Assembly (NCBI GenBank): GCA_005888755.1
Contig: VBBQ01000033.1
Coordinates: 1 to 64,000 of the forward strand
Direction of reading: 5' to 3'
Length of the DNA stretch: 64,000 bases
DNA from: Candidatus Bathyarchaeota archaeon
GTDB lineage: Archaea > Thermoproteota > Bathyarchaeia > 40CM-2-53-6
Shown: piece after piece, positions 48,099-57,479 of the stretch
Layout of the letters: every line of letters begins with the position of its first letter
Position numbering within the stretch: position 1 is the first letter of the stretch
Notes under the pieces: generated by a model
What the model was told of the DNA's origin: nothing
Database searches by the model: none
What the model saw: the letters and a program-made list of their open reading frames with translations, nothing else
Position numbers and translations under genes: made by a program

Positions 48099-48759
48099 AA
48101 TGGACCAAAGGCTAGGGCGGCTGGAAGCTTCCATAAGGCTACAGTAACCCTGTGGCCAATCCACAAGTTACACCACCGATCGTTTCACAAACAGACCCTT
48201 TCAAGATGGCCGGGGTTTGATCGGCAACCATTGCTGCCTATCACAAAGGGCTTTGGACCGAAGGGGCTCCCAGCGCAGAATAGCGCCCATTCGAAGCCCC
48301 ACGCATGAAGCTCCCGACCTCCCTGGCTTGCTTCCAAAAATAGGCATTCTTTTCTTGTAACTATTTTTTTCTGGCAACTATCTTTTCTTGCTAACTATTA
48401 TGCGACCCCCCTGGTGGTCGATTTTCCAGCGCCCCGCCCTTCGTGAAAACGCTCGGAATCCACGTTCACCGGTTGCTACCTGGAGGTTCTTCCTTCGTGA
48501 AATCAGCCACCGCCACCTATTATCCCGTCACACAGCGGGCACCGTCAACGGCAAGAGAACGCGAGTCCGCGGCTCTCCGAAACAAGAACCTTGAGGCCCA
48601 AGTCTGTTAGCCAGCTTTGAACTACGACAATCATCACAACAATCCTAATGATTTCCTGGCCCCTTTCTTCCCCCCGGAAACGAGTATTCTTCCTCTCGGT
48701 TCCCCAAAGGGTTTTTAGCTTGAGGACTGGGGCTCCTCGAAGCTTCAGGCGAAAAAGCG

Positions 48760-49227
48760 GTGCCAGAACGAGGATACTCAGTTACGGGCTTGGACCCAGA
48801 TCGTACTGTGAAGTGTTCTGGCCGCCAACTCCGCATATCGCCGAAAGCATCGGTAGAGCTCTGTCGAACGATCAGGGGAATGAAGCTCCCTGACGCGAAA
48901 AGGCTTCTCGAACGCGTTATCGAATTGAAACAGGCAGTCGCCTACCGCCGGTTTCACAAAGAAGTCCCGCACAGGCGACAGCTTAACGAGCACTTCTATG
49001 CGGGCCGTTTCCCACAAAAAGCCGCGGGCAGACTCTTCAAGCTTCTAGAGGAACTAGAAGCAAGCGCTGAGTATCGGAATCTGGACCCGGAACGGCTGAA
49101 AATAATTCATGCGGCCGCGCAGCGCGGGACAAAGGTTCCTAAGAGAAACCCGCGAGCCTTCGGCAGATCCGATCTTTTGCAGGGAACCATGACGCATATC
49201 GAACTCGTCGGCTACGAGCTGGAATGA
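48760..49227 (+). CDS. rpl22: 50S ribosomal protein L22
   Basis: Archaeal L22 pattern, first gene of ribosomal operon. Confidence 0.93.
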   Translation: MPERGYSVTGLDPDRTVKCSGRQLRISPKASVELCRTIRGMKLPDAKRLLERVIELKQAVAYRRFHKEVPHRRQLNEHFYAGRFPQKAAGRLFKLLEELEASAEYRNLDPERLKIIHAAAQRGTKVPKRNPRAFGRSDLLQGTMTHIELVGYELE

Positions 49228-49230
49228 TCA

Positions 49231-49983
49231 TTGTCGGTCACCAAGTATTTTGTCAAAGATGTTTCTCGACGTCTTGAGATAGACGAGCACCTCGCGCTAG
49301 AGCTAAAACGCGCCGGCTACAGCCACGTCGAGCTGACAAAGAGTCCGGTCGGGACGAGAGTCGTGATCTACGCCGCGAAACCTGGAATGGTTATCGGCCG
49401 AAGAGGCCAGAGCATTCGAGATCTCACAAAGGTTCTGGAGGAGAAATTCCACATCGAAAACCCGCAACTCTCCGTTGCCAATATTGAAGTCCCTGAGCAG
49501 GACCCCAAGGTTGTCGCATCCCAGGTCGCCTCAGCTCTCCAGCGGGGAGTGCACTTCCGACGCGCAGCATACTGGGCCATTCAAAGAGTGATGGAATCAC
49601 AAGCCCTCGGCGTCGAGATCACCATCCGCGGAAAACTCACAACAGAACGATCACGTTTTGAGAAGTTCAAAGCCGGCTACCTGCCGAGAGTCGGAGACCC
49701 CGTGCTGAAGAGCGTAAAGACCGCAGTCGCGGATGTCCAATTGAAGCAGGGCCTTTTCGGAATCAACGTTCGCATTCTGCCACCACAAGTCGACTACATT
49801 GACAAGCCCATCATGCTAACGCCGCCTGCAGAAACCACGCCCAAACCAGCCGCTCAGGCGAAGGAAGCGGAACCAATTGCCATGCCCGTGGTAGAAGTCG
49901 AGGTAGAGACTACGGCCGGGGATGTTGCGGTTGTCGTAGAGGACAAGGAGGAAGAGGAAACTGGCGATTCTGAGAAAGCGTGA
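49231..49983 (+). CDS. rps3: 30S ribosomal protein S3 with acidic C-terminal extension
   Basis: KH motif VVIYAAKPGMVIGRRGQSIRDLTKVLEEKF. Confidence 0.96.
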   Translation: MSVTKYFVKDVSRRLEIDEHLALELKRAGYSHVELTKSPVGTRVVIYAAKPGMVIGRRGQSIRDLTKVLEEKFHIENPQLSVANIEVPEQDPKVVASQVASALQRGVHFRRAAYWAIQRVMESQALGVEITIRGKLTTERSRFEKFKAGYLPRVGDPVLKSVKTAVADVQLKQGLFGINVRILPPQVDYIDKPIMLTPPAETTPKPAAQAKEAEPIAMPVVEVEVETTAGDVAVVVEDKEEEETGDSEKA

Positions 49984-49993
49984 GCTCAACCAG

Positions 49994-50179
49994 ATGCTCC
50001 CCGAGGAGCGACGGAAGAAGGTAACAGAACTGCGCGCCGAACTAACCAATATTCGAACATCAGTAAAGTCAGGCGGAACCGTAGACAACCCGGCTCGAAT
50101 ACGCGAGCTCCGCAAGACAATCGCCCGTCTGCTGACACTTGAGAACTCGCCCACGAAACCGTCACCGGAGGTTGCGTAG
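49994..50179 (+). CDS. rpl29: 50S ribosomal protein L29 (start uncertain)
   Basis: LPEERRKKVTELRAELTNIRT...NPARIRELRKTIARLLT. Confidence 0.92.
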   Translation: MLPEERRKKVTELRAELTNIRTSVKSGGTVDNPARIRELRKTIARLLTLENSPTKPSPEVA

Positions 50180-50183
50180 AATC

Positions 50184-50459
50184 ATGATAACTTCACAGAA
50201 TATCACCGCTCACGAATGGATCGGGCTCAAAGTCGAGATAGCAAAATCCACAGACCCAACCCTGCAAGGACTGGAAGGAATAGTCCGCGACGAGACAATG
50301 AACACGTTCACCATAGAAGCAAAGGGAAAACTTCGACAAGTCCAGAAACAGAAAACAATCTTCTCAGCCAAGCTTCCAGCAGAGAACGTCGAGGTCGACG
50401 GCTCTCTCTTGAGGTTCCGGCCCGAGGATAGAGTGAAGAAGGGAACGCGGAAATGGTAG
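50184..50459 (+). CDS. rnp1: RNase P protein component 1 (Rpp29)
   Basis: HEWIGLKVEIAKSTDPTLQGLEGIVRDETMNTFTIE; internal ATG start. Confidence 0.92.
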   Translation: MITSQNITAHEWIGLKVEIAKSTDPTLQGLEGIVRDETMNTFTIEAKGKLRQVQKQKTIFSAKLPAENVEVDGSLLRFRPEDRVKKGTRKW

Positions 50460-50788
50460 TCCGAAACACCGGGCTGAACGTCAAAGCCCCAAAAACAGGA
50501 TGCAACGACCCCCTCTGCCCATTCCACGGACACCTCTCAGTTAGAGGAAGAGTCTTCGAAGGAACAGTCGCAGGCTCCCGATCCCCCAAGACCGTCTCGG
50601 TAGAACGAGCATACCTACACTACTACACGAAATACAGCAGATACGAGAGGCGCAGAAGCAAAACCCTCGCCCACAACCCACCATGCATTTCAGCAGCAGA
50701 AGGCGACAAGGTCACAATCGCAGAATGCAGACCTCTAAGCAAAGAAGTCACCTTTGTCGTCGTTGAAAAGACCGGAGGCGTAGCCTAG
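50453..50788 (+). CDS. rps17: 30S ribosomal protein S17
   Basis: [23 protein letters not shown]...[19 protein letters not shown]. Confidence 0.95.
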   Translation: MVVRNTGLNVKAPKTGCNDPLCPFHGHLSVRGRVFEGTVAGSRSPKTVSVERAYLHYYTKYSRYERRRSKTLAHNPPCISAAEGDKVTIAECRPLSKEVTFVVVEKTGGVA

Positions 50789-51225
50789 TGCCCGCACCCA
50801 AGACCCGAGCAGTCAGCGCTCGAGGAATGATCGAGTACCGGCCCAAGGTCGCGCGCGGTCTACCCGTCGGGTCCCGGATGACTTGTGCTGACAACACTGG
50901 TGCTAAGGAATTGAAGCTCATAAACGTCCGCGGCTACCACGGCAGACTCCGACGTGTTCCAGCAGCCTGCGTGGGAGACATGGTAATGATCACAGTAATG
51001 AAAGGCTCACCAACACTCAGAAAACAGGTCTTTCCCGCTGTCGTCGTACGACAAGCAAGAGCAATTCGTCGACCCGATGGCACCCGTCTCAGTTTCGAAG
51101 ACAACGCAGCGGTCATCATGACTCCCGAGGGCGAGCTCAAAGGCACAGAGATCCGTGGACCGGTGGCGAAGGAGGCTGCTGAGAGATGGCCGAGAGTCGC
51201 GAACCTAGCGAGCACGGTGATCTAG
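50788..51225 (+). CDS. rpl14: 50S ribosomal protein L14
   Basis: [41 protein letters not shown]. Confidence 0.96.
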   Translation: MPAPKTRAVSARGMIEYRPKVARGLPVGSRMTCADNTGAKELKLINVRGYHGRLRRVPAACVGDMVMITVMKGSPTLRKQVFPAVVVRQARAIRRPDGTRLSFEDNAAVIMTPEGELKGTEIRGPVAKEAAERWPRVANLASTVI

Positions 51226-51226
51226 A

Positions 51227-51598
51227 ATGGTTACCTCCAAGCCGTCTAAACAGAGGAAGATGTTCTTCAACGCCCCAGCACATAAACGACGCCGAATGCT
51301 CGCCGCTCGACTATCTGATGATCTCACGAAGAACCACAAAGTCCGACGGCTCCCGGTAAGGACTGGCGACAGTGTCCGCGTCATGAGAGGAGACTTCGCG
51401 GGACTAGAGGGAAAAGTCCAGAGGGTAGACTATTCCAACGGTAGAATCTTCGTAGAGGGAATGTCACGAGAGAAATCTGCCGGCGTGGCATCCCAGCTTC
51501 CTGTACACGTCACGAAAGTCCGGATAACCAACCTCAATCTCTCAGACAAGTGGCGCAGCGGACTATTAGCCGAGCGAGGAAAACCCCGAGAGGAATAA
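51227..51598 (+). CDS. rpl24: 50S ribosomal protein L24
   Basis: VRTGDSVRVMRGDFAGLEGKVQRVDYSNGRIFVEG. Confidence 0.95.
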   Translation: MVTSKPSKQRKMFFNAPAHKRRRMLAARLSDDLTKNHKVRRLPVRTGDSVRVMRGDFAGLEGKVQRVDYSNGRIFVEGMSREKSAGVASQLPVHVTKVRITNLNLSDKWRSGLLAERGKPREE

Positions 51599-51601
51599 GA
51601 C

Positions 51602-52345
51602 ATGGCGAGAAAGTTCGGTCCCAGACAGCTCAAACGAGAACCCTCACCGGGGTTCTGGCCAATCCACCGGAAAGAACACACCTGGGCACCTAGGACACAC
51701 CCCGGGCCGCACGCACGCGAAAAAAGCCTACCACTCATGGTAATCGTCCGCGAATCACTCGGGCTCGCAAACATCGCAAAAGAGGCGATCAGAATCATAA
51801 GCCAGGGAAAAGTCAAGGTCGACGGGGTCGTCCGACGTGACCGCCGATTCCCCGTCGGACTGATGGATATAGTCCAGATCGAAGGCATACCACAAGTCTA
51901 TCGGGCCTTACCAAAGCCGAACAGAGGACTCGTTCTCTCACCAGCCCTGGACAAGGAAGCTGCCTACAAGATCTGCAAGATAGTCGGAAAACAGAACGTG
52001 CCAGGTGGAAAGTTACAGTACAGCCTCCATGACGGAAGAACCTTGCTCACGACGGCAAAGGACACGAGGCCTGGTAACGAGGAACTCGCAGTGGGAGGCG
52101 CGATCCAGCTGAGCTTTCCAGTACAGAAAATTGTCAAGTACGTTCCATTCCAGGTCGGAGCCCTCGGACTCGTCATCGACGGAAGAAACCAAGGATACTA
52201 CGGAAAGATCACAGCCATCACTCCAGGAACCTACGCGCGCCGGAAAATCGTGAGAATCGAGACCGGAGCAGAAGGCTTCGAAACCCCTGCCGACTATGTA
52301 ATACCAATCGGAACCGAATCGCCGCTCGTAACGCTGGAGAAGTGA
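51602..52345 (+). CDS. rps4e: 30S ribosomal protein S4e
   Basis: REAINIL-like segment, S4-type and KOW-like regions. Confidence 0.95.
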   Translation: MARKFGPRQLKREPSPGFWPIHRKEHTWAPRTHPGPHAREKSLPLMVIVRESLGLANIAKEAIRIISQGKVKVDGVVRRDRRFPVGLMDIVQIEGIPQVYRALPKPNRGLVLSPALDKEAAYKICKIVGKQNVPGGKLQYSLHDGRTLLTTAKDTRPGNEELAVGGAIQLSFPVQKIVKYVPFQVGALGLVIDGRNQGYYGKITAITPGTYARRKIVRIETGAEGFETPADYVIPIGTESPLVTLEK

Positions 52346-52887
52346 TCGATATGCAAGCAGCTGAGACTCCAACCAAAACAAATCAGATGTTGAACATCAG
52401 GATCGGAAAAGTCACTATCAACATCGCCACGGGAAAATCGGGCGAGCCACTGGAGAAGGCTAAGAAGGTGCTGACTCAGCTTACCAACAAGACCCCGACT
52501 ACCAAGCTTGCAAAGAAAGCGATCAAAGACTGGGGAATCCGAAAGGGCGAACCTATAGCGACAGTTGTAACGCTCCGGCGCGAAGAAGCAGGCAAATTCC
52601 TCACCCGGGCTCTGGATGCAGTCTCGAACAAAGTCAACGATTCATGCTTCGACGACTATGGGAATTTCTCGTTTGGAATCAAAGAACACATCGAAATACC
52701 TGGGACTAGATACGTTCCGGAGCTGGGCATCTTCGGCGCCACCGTCCACGTCACTCTAGAGCGCCCGGGATACCGGTTGAGAGCTCGTTCAATACGTCCA
52801 GCGAAGATCGGGAAAGATCACTATGTTTCGAAAAAGGATGCTATTCAGTTCATCCAGGAAAACTTCAGAACGCAGGTAGGAACCTGA
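52342..52887 (+). CDS. rpl5: 50S ribosomal protein L5
   Basis: MLNIRIGKVTINIATGKSGEPLEKAKKVLTQLTNKTP. Confidence 0.95.
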   Translation: MIDMQAAETPTKTNQMLNIRIGKVTINIATGKSGEPLEKAKKVLTQLTNKTPTTKLAKKAIKDWGIRKGEPIATVVTLRREEAGKFLTRALDAVSNKVNDSCFDDYGNFSFGIKEHIEIPGTRYVPELGIFGATVHVTLERPGYRLRARSIRPAKIGKDHYVSKKDAIQFIQENFRTQVGT

Positions 52888-52893
52888 TAACAG

Positions 52894-53058
52894 ATGGCGA
52901 AGATAAAGCCGAAAAAAATCCGAAAGTACGGCAAAGGTGCGAGACCGTGCAAACGCTGCGGTCAGTATGGACCCATAGTCAGAAAGTACGGGCTGAACTT
53001 CTGCCGACAGTGCTTCAGAGAAGTCGCAGTCGGCCTCGGATTCAAAAAGTACATGTGA
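52894..53058 (+). CDS. rps14: 30S ribosomal protein S14 (54 aa), below ORF-track cutoff
   Basis: [54 protein letters not shown]. Confidence 0.96.
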   Translation: MAKIKPKKIRKYGKGARPCKRCGQYGPIVRKYGLNFCRQCFREVAVGLGFKKYM

Positions 53059-53065
53059 TCAGACA

Positions 53066-53449
53066 ATGGAACCAATCTCAAACATGTTCTCAGCCATCCT
53101 CAACAACGAGCGGAGACACAAACACGACTGCATCGTCTACCCCGCCTCAAAACTCATGGGACAAGTACTACGAGTGATGCAAAAATACGGCTACGTAGGC
53201 GAATTCGAATTCGTAGACGACGGCCGCGGCGGAAAGTTCAAAATCCAACTCCTAGGCAGAGTAAACAACTGCGGCAGCGTCAGGCCCAGATTCTCCTCCA
53301 CCGTGACAGAATACGAAAAGTGGGGGAAACGATACCTCCCGTCCCGAGATGTTGGAATCCTAATCGTAACCACACCAAAAGGCGTTGTAGCTCACAAGGA
53401 AGCGAGAGACATGGCATCCGGAGGCCTACTGTTGGGTTACGTCTACTAG
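53066..53449 (+). CDS. rps8: 30S ribosomal protein S8
   Basis: MFSAILNNERRHKHDCIVYPASKLMGQVLRVMQKYGYVGEFEFVDD. Confidence 0.95.
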   Translation: MEPISNMFSAILNNERRHKHDCIVYPASKLMGQVLRVMQKYGYVGEFEFVDDGRGGKFKIQLLGRVNNCGSVRPRFSSTVTEYEKWGKRYLPSRDVGILIVTTPKGVVAHKEARDMASGGLLLGYVY

Positions 53450-54037
53450 GTGGCCAGTATGACGCGTTTCGAAACTCTCCAACGCACGATTCAAGTTCCC
53501 GACGGCGTCACCGTTCAAGTCGAAGGGAAAACTGTGAAGGTCAAAGGCCCCCTCGGAACACTCCACGAGGACTTGTCCCACCTGCCGGTTACCTTCACCC
53601 TGAGCGGTGGAGAGGTCCAAGTCTCAGTCACCTGGCCTCGTAAACGAGAGATCGGAATGCTAGGCACGGCCGCCGCCCATATCCGGAACATGATCAGAGG
53701 CGTAACCAAAGGCTACAGGTACAATCTCAGAACCGTGTACGCTCACTTCCCAGTCACCGTAAAGGTCGACGAAAAAGCAAGAGCACTCAAGGTCGAAAAC
53801 TTCACTGGCGAAAAGACACCGAGATCTGCGCAGATACTTGACGGCGTAAAAGTCGCAGTCAAAGGCGACGATATCACCGTTGAAGGGATAGATATCAAAG
53901 CTGTAAGCCAGACCGCGGCCAACATACAGAACTCGACAAAGATCAAGAAGAAAGATCTCCGAGTCTTCCTAGACGGTATTTACATCGACACGAAGACCAG
54001 TCTCGAGACGCCTGCCGGGCCGGTGAAAGTGAAGTAG
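53450..54037 (+). CDS. rpl6: 50S ribosomal protein L6
   Basis: VQVEGKTVKVKGPLGTL...HIRNMIRGVTKGYRYNLRTVYAHFPV. Confidence 0.95.
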   Translation: MASMTRFETLQRTIQVPDGVTVQVEGKTVKVKGPLGTLHEDLSHLPVTFTLSGGEVQVSVTWPRKREIGMLGTAAAHIRNMIRGVTKGYRYNLRTVYAHFPVTVKVDEKARALKVENFTGEKTPRSAQILDGVKVAVKGDDITVEGIDIKAVSQTAANIQNSTKIKKKDLRVFLDGIYIDTKTSLETPAGPVKVK

Positions 54038-54039
54038 AA

Positions 54040-54561
54040 ATGGCGAACAATAGCAAGCCCGCGTTCAACCGGCAAGAAAGCTGGCGCTACAAGCGTGTAA
54101 AGCCAGCATGGAGGCGAGCCCGCGGCGTCACAAGCAAGATCAGAAAGGAAGAATCCGGCTGGCCCGCGAAAGTCAAGGTAGGATACGGAACGGCTGCGGC
54201 AACGAGGGGGCTACATCCACGAGGACTACAGGAACGTCTCATTCATCGACTGGCAGAACTTGAAGGACTGGATCCGAAGATCCACATCATCAGAATCTCC
54301 GCTCGGGTCGGAGAACGGAAAAGACTAGCCTTGCTTGACCAGATACGCCATCGAAACTTCCACATCGCCAATCCAGGCAAGGAAGAAGGGAAACCGGTGA
54401 CAACCGAAGAGCCAGTCACGGGAGAGGCTTCCAGTTCAAAGGAAACCCAAACTCAATCCAAGCCAATCGAGATAGAGGAAGAAACAGAGGAGAGCGCTGA
54501 ACCCGAAACGATGGAGGAGTCAGCGAAAGACGAAACTAACGAGGAGGAAGAAGAGAAGTGA
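54040..54561 (+). CDS. rpl32e: 50S ribosomal protein L32e with long acidic C-terminal tail
   Basis: FNRQESWRYKRVKPAWRRARGVTSKIRKEESGWPAKVKVGYGT; tail EIEEETEESAEPETMEESAKDETNEEEEEK. Confidence 0.93.
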   Translation: MANNSKPAFNRQESWRYKRVKPAWRRARGVTSKIRKEESGWPAKVKVGYGTAAATRGLHPRGLQERLIHRLAELEGLDPKIHIIRISARVGERKRLALLDQIRHRNFHIANPGKEEGKPVTTEEPVTGEASSSKETQTQSKPIEIEEETEESAEPETMEESAKDETNEEEEEK

Positions 54562-54986
54562 GCCTGAAGAGCCAACGACGGCTCGCAGCCAGTCTTCTGG
54601 GCTCCGGCCAGAGCAGAATCTGGATAGACCCCGAGGAAACCATTAGGGTCGAGTCTGCAATTACGCGTCAAGAGGTCAAGTCTCTAATCGATAGCGGCAG
54701 GATCCGATTACTTCAGAAGAGGGGTGTTAGCAGAGGCCGCCACCGATTGAAATCCGGCCGACGAAAGAAAGCTGGAAGCCGAAAAGGCGGGCAGAATCCC
54801 GGCAAGGAAGCCTGGGTCCTGAAGATTAGAGCGATCCGACGACATCTCCGGTTCTTGAGGGACAAGAGACAGTTGGCCCCTGCCAGCTACAAGCTTCTGT
54901 TGGGTATGTCGAAGGGAGGGGCGTTCCGAAGCCGCTCGCACGTCGATGAGTATGTAAAGGCCCACCAGCTGCTGAGGAAGCGTTAG
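54558..54986 (+). CDS. rpl19e: 50S ribosomal protein L19e
   Basis: QRRLAASLLGSGQSRIWIDPEE...GRHRLKSGRRKKAGSRKG. Confidence 0.95.
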   Translation: MSLKSQRRLAASLLGSGQSRIWIDPEETIRVESAITRQEVKSLIDSGRIRLLQKRGVSRGRHRLKSGRRKKAGSRKGGQNPGKEAWVLKIRAIRRHLRFLRDKRQLAPASYKLLLGMSKGGAFRSRSHVDEYVKAHQLLRKR

Positions 54987-54989
54987 ACG

Positions 54990-55589
54990 ATGGCTGACGG
55001 TCCACGATACTCAGTTCCCTTCAGGCGCAGACGAGAAGGCAGAACGGACTACAAGCTTCGTCGAGCCCTTGTGCGGTCGGGGAAACCGAGAGCGGTTGTC
55101 CGGGTGACTAACAAGTATGTTTACGTCCAGATTACGGATGCCGAGCTTCGCGGGGATATCGTGCGGGTTGCGGCATCATCTAAGGAGCTCGCGAAGATGG
55201 GATGGAAGGGAGCAACGGGAAATATTCCATCAGCCTACCTAACCGGGGCGCTGGCCGCGCGTCGCGCTCTGGCGAAGGGAATCAAGGAGGCCATTCTAGA
55301 CATCGGCTTGAAATCCTCGACCAAGGGCTCCAAGTTGTTCGCCGTCTTGAAAGGTCTCTCGGACGCCGGGCTCGAGGTTCCACACTCCGACGGTCCAATC
55401 CCTGCCAAGGACCGGATTGGCGGAGCCCATATTTCCGAGTATGCAAAGAAGCTCTCCGGCGAAACGGACGTGTACCGGAAAACGTTCAGCGGATACTTGA
55501 AACGGGGTCTGAAACCAGAAGAACTCTCCAAACACTTCGAACAGGTCAGAGAACAGATTCAATCAGCACCTATTGAGGCGAAAGCATGA
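54990..55589 (+). CDS. rpl18: 50S ribosomal protein L18
   Basis: YSVPFRRRREGRTDYKLRRALVRSGKPRAVVRVTNKYVYVQI. Confidence 0.95.
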   Translation: MADGPRYSVPFRRRREGRTDYKLRRALVRSGKPRAVVRVTNKYVYVQITDAELRGDIVRVAASSKELAKMGWKGATGNIPSAYLTGALAARRALAKGIKEAILDIGLKSSTKGSKLFAVLKGLSDAGLEVPHSDGPIPAKDRIGGAHISEYAKKLSGETDVYRKTFSGYLKRGLKPEELSKHFEQVREQIQSAPIEAKA

Positions 55590-56242
55590 GCCAGAGACCC
55601 TACCAGGGGGGCGGCGGGAGGCCTGGTCAAGAGGTAGGGTGGGTTCCAAAGACCAAGCTTGGAAAGCTCGTCCAAGCAGGCGAAATCGTTTCAATGGAAG
55701 AAATATTCACACAGGGCATGAGGATCAAAGAGCCAGAGATCGTTGACACGCTCTTACCGAATATCCAGCAGGAGGTCTTGGGAATTGGATTCGTCCAGAA
55801 ACAGACTGACGCTGGTGAGAGGTCAAGATTCCGAGCCATAGTCGCAGTCGGAAACGGCGATGGCTACATTGGTGTTGGCGAGGGAAAGGCACGGCAGGTT
55901 CGTACGGCTATTGACAAGGGGACGATACAAGCCAAGCTCAATGTGGTCCCGGTTCGTAGAGGATGTGGAAGCTGGGAATGCCGCTGTGGCAGACAACACA
56001 CTGTGCCATTCAGCGTTGTTGGGAAATGTGGTAGCGTGAGAGTGCACGTTCTTCCAAGCCCGAGAGGACTTGGACTTGTCGCTGGGGAGATACCGAAGCA
56101 GGTTTTGAGGCTGGCTGGAGTTAAGGACTGTTGGACGCGAACCTACGGGTCCACGTCGACACTCACCTCTTCAGCCCTCGCAGTGTTCGATGCTTTAGTT
56201 CAGACATACAACGTGGTTACCCAACAGGACTGGGTGGCGTAG
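55586..56242 (+). CDS. rps5: 30S ribosomal protein S5
   Basis: FRAIVAVGNGDGYIGVGEGKARQVRTAIDKG. Confidence 0.96.
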   Translation: MSQRPYQGGGGRPGQEVGWVPKTKLGKLVQAGEIVSMEEIFTQGMRIKEPEIVDTLLPNIQQEVLGIGFVQKQTDAGERSRFRAIVAVGNGDGYIGVGEGKARQVRTAIDKGTIQAKLNVVPVRRGCGSWECRCGRQHTVPFSVVGKCGSVRVHVLPSPRGLGLVAGEIPKQVLRLAGVKDCWTRTYGSTSTLTSSALAVFDALVQTYNVVTQQDWVA

Positions 56243-56245
56243 GAT

Positions 56246-56740
56246 TTGGCGGAATCTGCTGAGCAGCCTGTTATCCTCGCGGTACGGATCCGCGGAACCG
56301 CGACCGATAACCCCGACATTAGGAAAACGATGGAGATTTTGAAGATGGAGAGTACCTTCCGTGCAAGGCTCCTTGAAAATAGCCCGTCGACCCTAGGCAT
56401 GTTGCGAGCTGCGAAGAACCTGGTTGCGTGGGGGCAGGTCAACCCGGATGTTATGGAGGCGCTGTTGCGGAAGAGAGGGGAACGAGACGGAAACAAGAAA
56501 CTGGACGAGGAGTTCGCTAAGGTGTTCTTTAAGAAAGAGAACATTGCCGATCTCGCAAAGTCGATTGTCGCCGGAGAAATCGGCGTCAAAGATCTATGGC
56601 TTGCAGGCGTGAAACCAAGATTCAGACTTCACCCCCCCAGAGGCGGATTCAAACGAAGCACAAGGCGAGCGGCGACCGATGGTGGAGAGCTTGGCTATAG
56701 AGGCGAGGACATCAATCGTCTCGTCAAGCGAATGATCTAA
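56246..56740 (+). CDS. rpl30: 50S ribosomal protein L30
   Basis: VILAVRIRGTATDNPDIRKTMEILKM...FRLHPPRGGFKRSTRR. Confidence 0.94.
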   Translation: MAESAEQPVILAVRIRGTATDNPDIRKTMEILKMESTFRARLLENSPSTLGMLRAAKNLVAWGQVNPDVMEALLRKRGERDGNKKLDEEFAKVFFKKENIADLAKSIVAGEIGVKDLWLAGVKPRFRLHPPRGGFKRSTRRAATDGGELGYRGEDINRLVKRMI

Positions 56741-56802
56741 TCGACTTTCCCCGGTTGCGCAAACTCCAATATAGTTCCCGGAATATTCTCGGTCGGTCTG
56801 CT

Positions 56803-57339
56803 ATGGCTCACAGCAGAGACTCAACCAGAAAGAAGCGTACCCGCAGGTCGGGATGGTGGTTCGACATTTTCGAGGAGATGGACCGCATGGACCGCTTGAT
56901 GGACGAGATGATGAGGAAGGCGATAGAAATGCCAAAGGCGAGTGAAGGACCACAACCTTTCGTCTACGGGTTCTCCATGTCCGTTGGGGAAGACGGTAAA
57001 CCTGTAATTCGAGAGTTCGGAAATGTGGAGCCAACCTCTCGGGGGCCATTGCTGAAAGAAGAACGGGAACCGCTCGTGGATGTTCTGCAAGAGGGTAATG
57101 AAGTTGTTGTTGTGACCGAATTGCCAGGGGTGGAGAAGGAGCACATCAAGCTCGAATCCACCGACAGGGCACTGAAGATGGCAGTAGAATCAGCGAAGCG
57201 ACGTTATTTCAAAGAGCTCGAACTGCCGCACCTGGTCGATCCGCGAACCGCAAAAGCCACGTATAAGAACGGGGTTCTCGAAGTCCGATTTACCAAGAGC
57301 GACGAAAAACGACCTACAAGAGCTATTCAAGTTGAATAA
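56803..57339 (+). CDS. hsp20: Small heat shock protein (Hsp20/alpha-crystallin)
   Basis: PLVDVLQEGNEVVVVTELPGVEKEHIKLE...YKNGVLEVRFTK. Confidence 0.9.
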   Translation: MAHSRDSTRKKRTRRSGWWFDIFEEMDRMDRLMDEMMRKAIEMPKASEGPQPFVYGFSMSVGEDGKPVIREFGNVEPTSRGPLLKEEREPLVDVLQEGNEVVVVTELPGVEKEHIKLESTDRALKMAVESAKRRYFKELELPHLVDPRTAKATYKNGVLEVRFTKSDEKRPTRAIQVE

Positions 57340-57479
57340 GCAACCTGCAATCACAGCCCTTGACCGCCTCTCATGTTGTGCAATCCAGCTGGAACTTGAG
57401 AAAGAGAATAATCGACTCGAGATTCTTCCGTCAACCATAAAATCCTAGCCATAACTCCTCGATTCTCGGCAGATGATTC

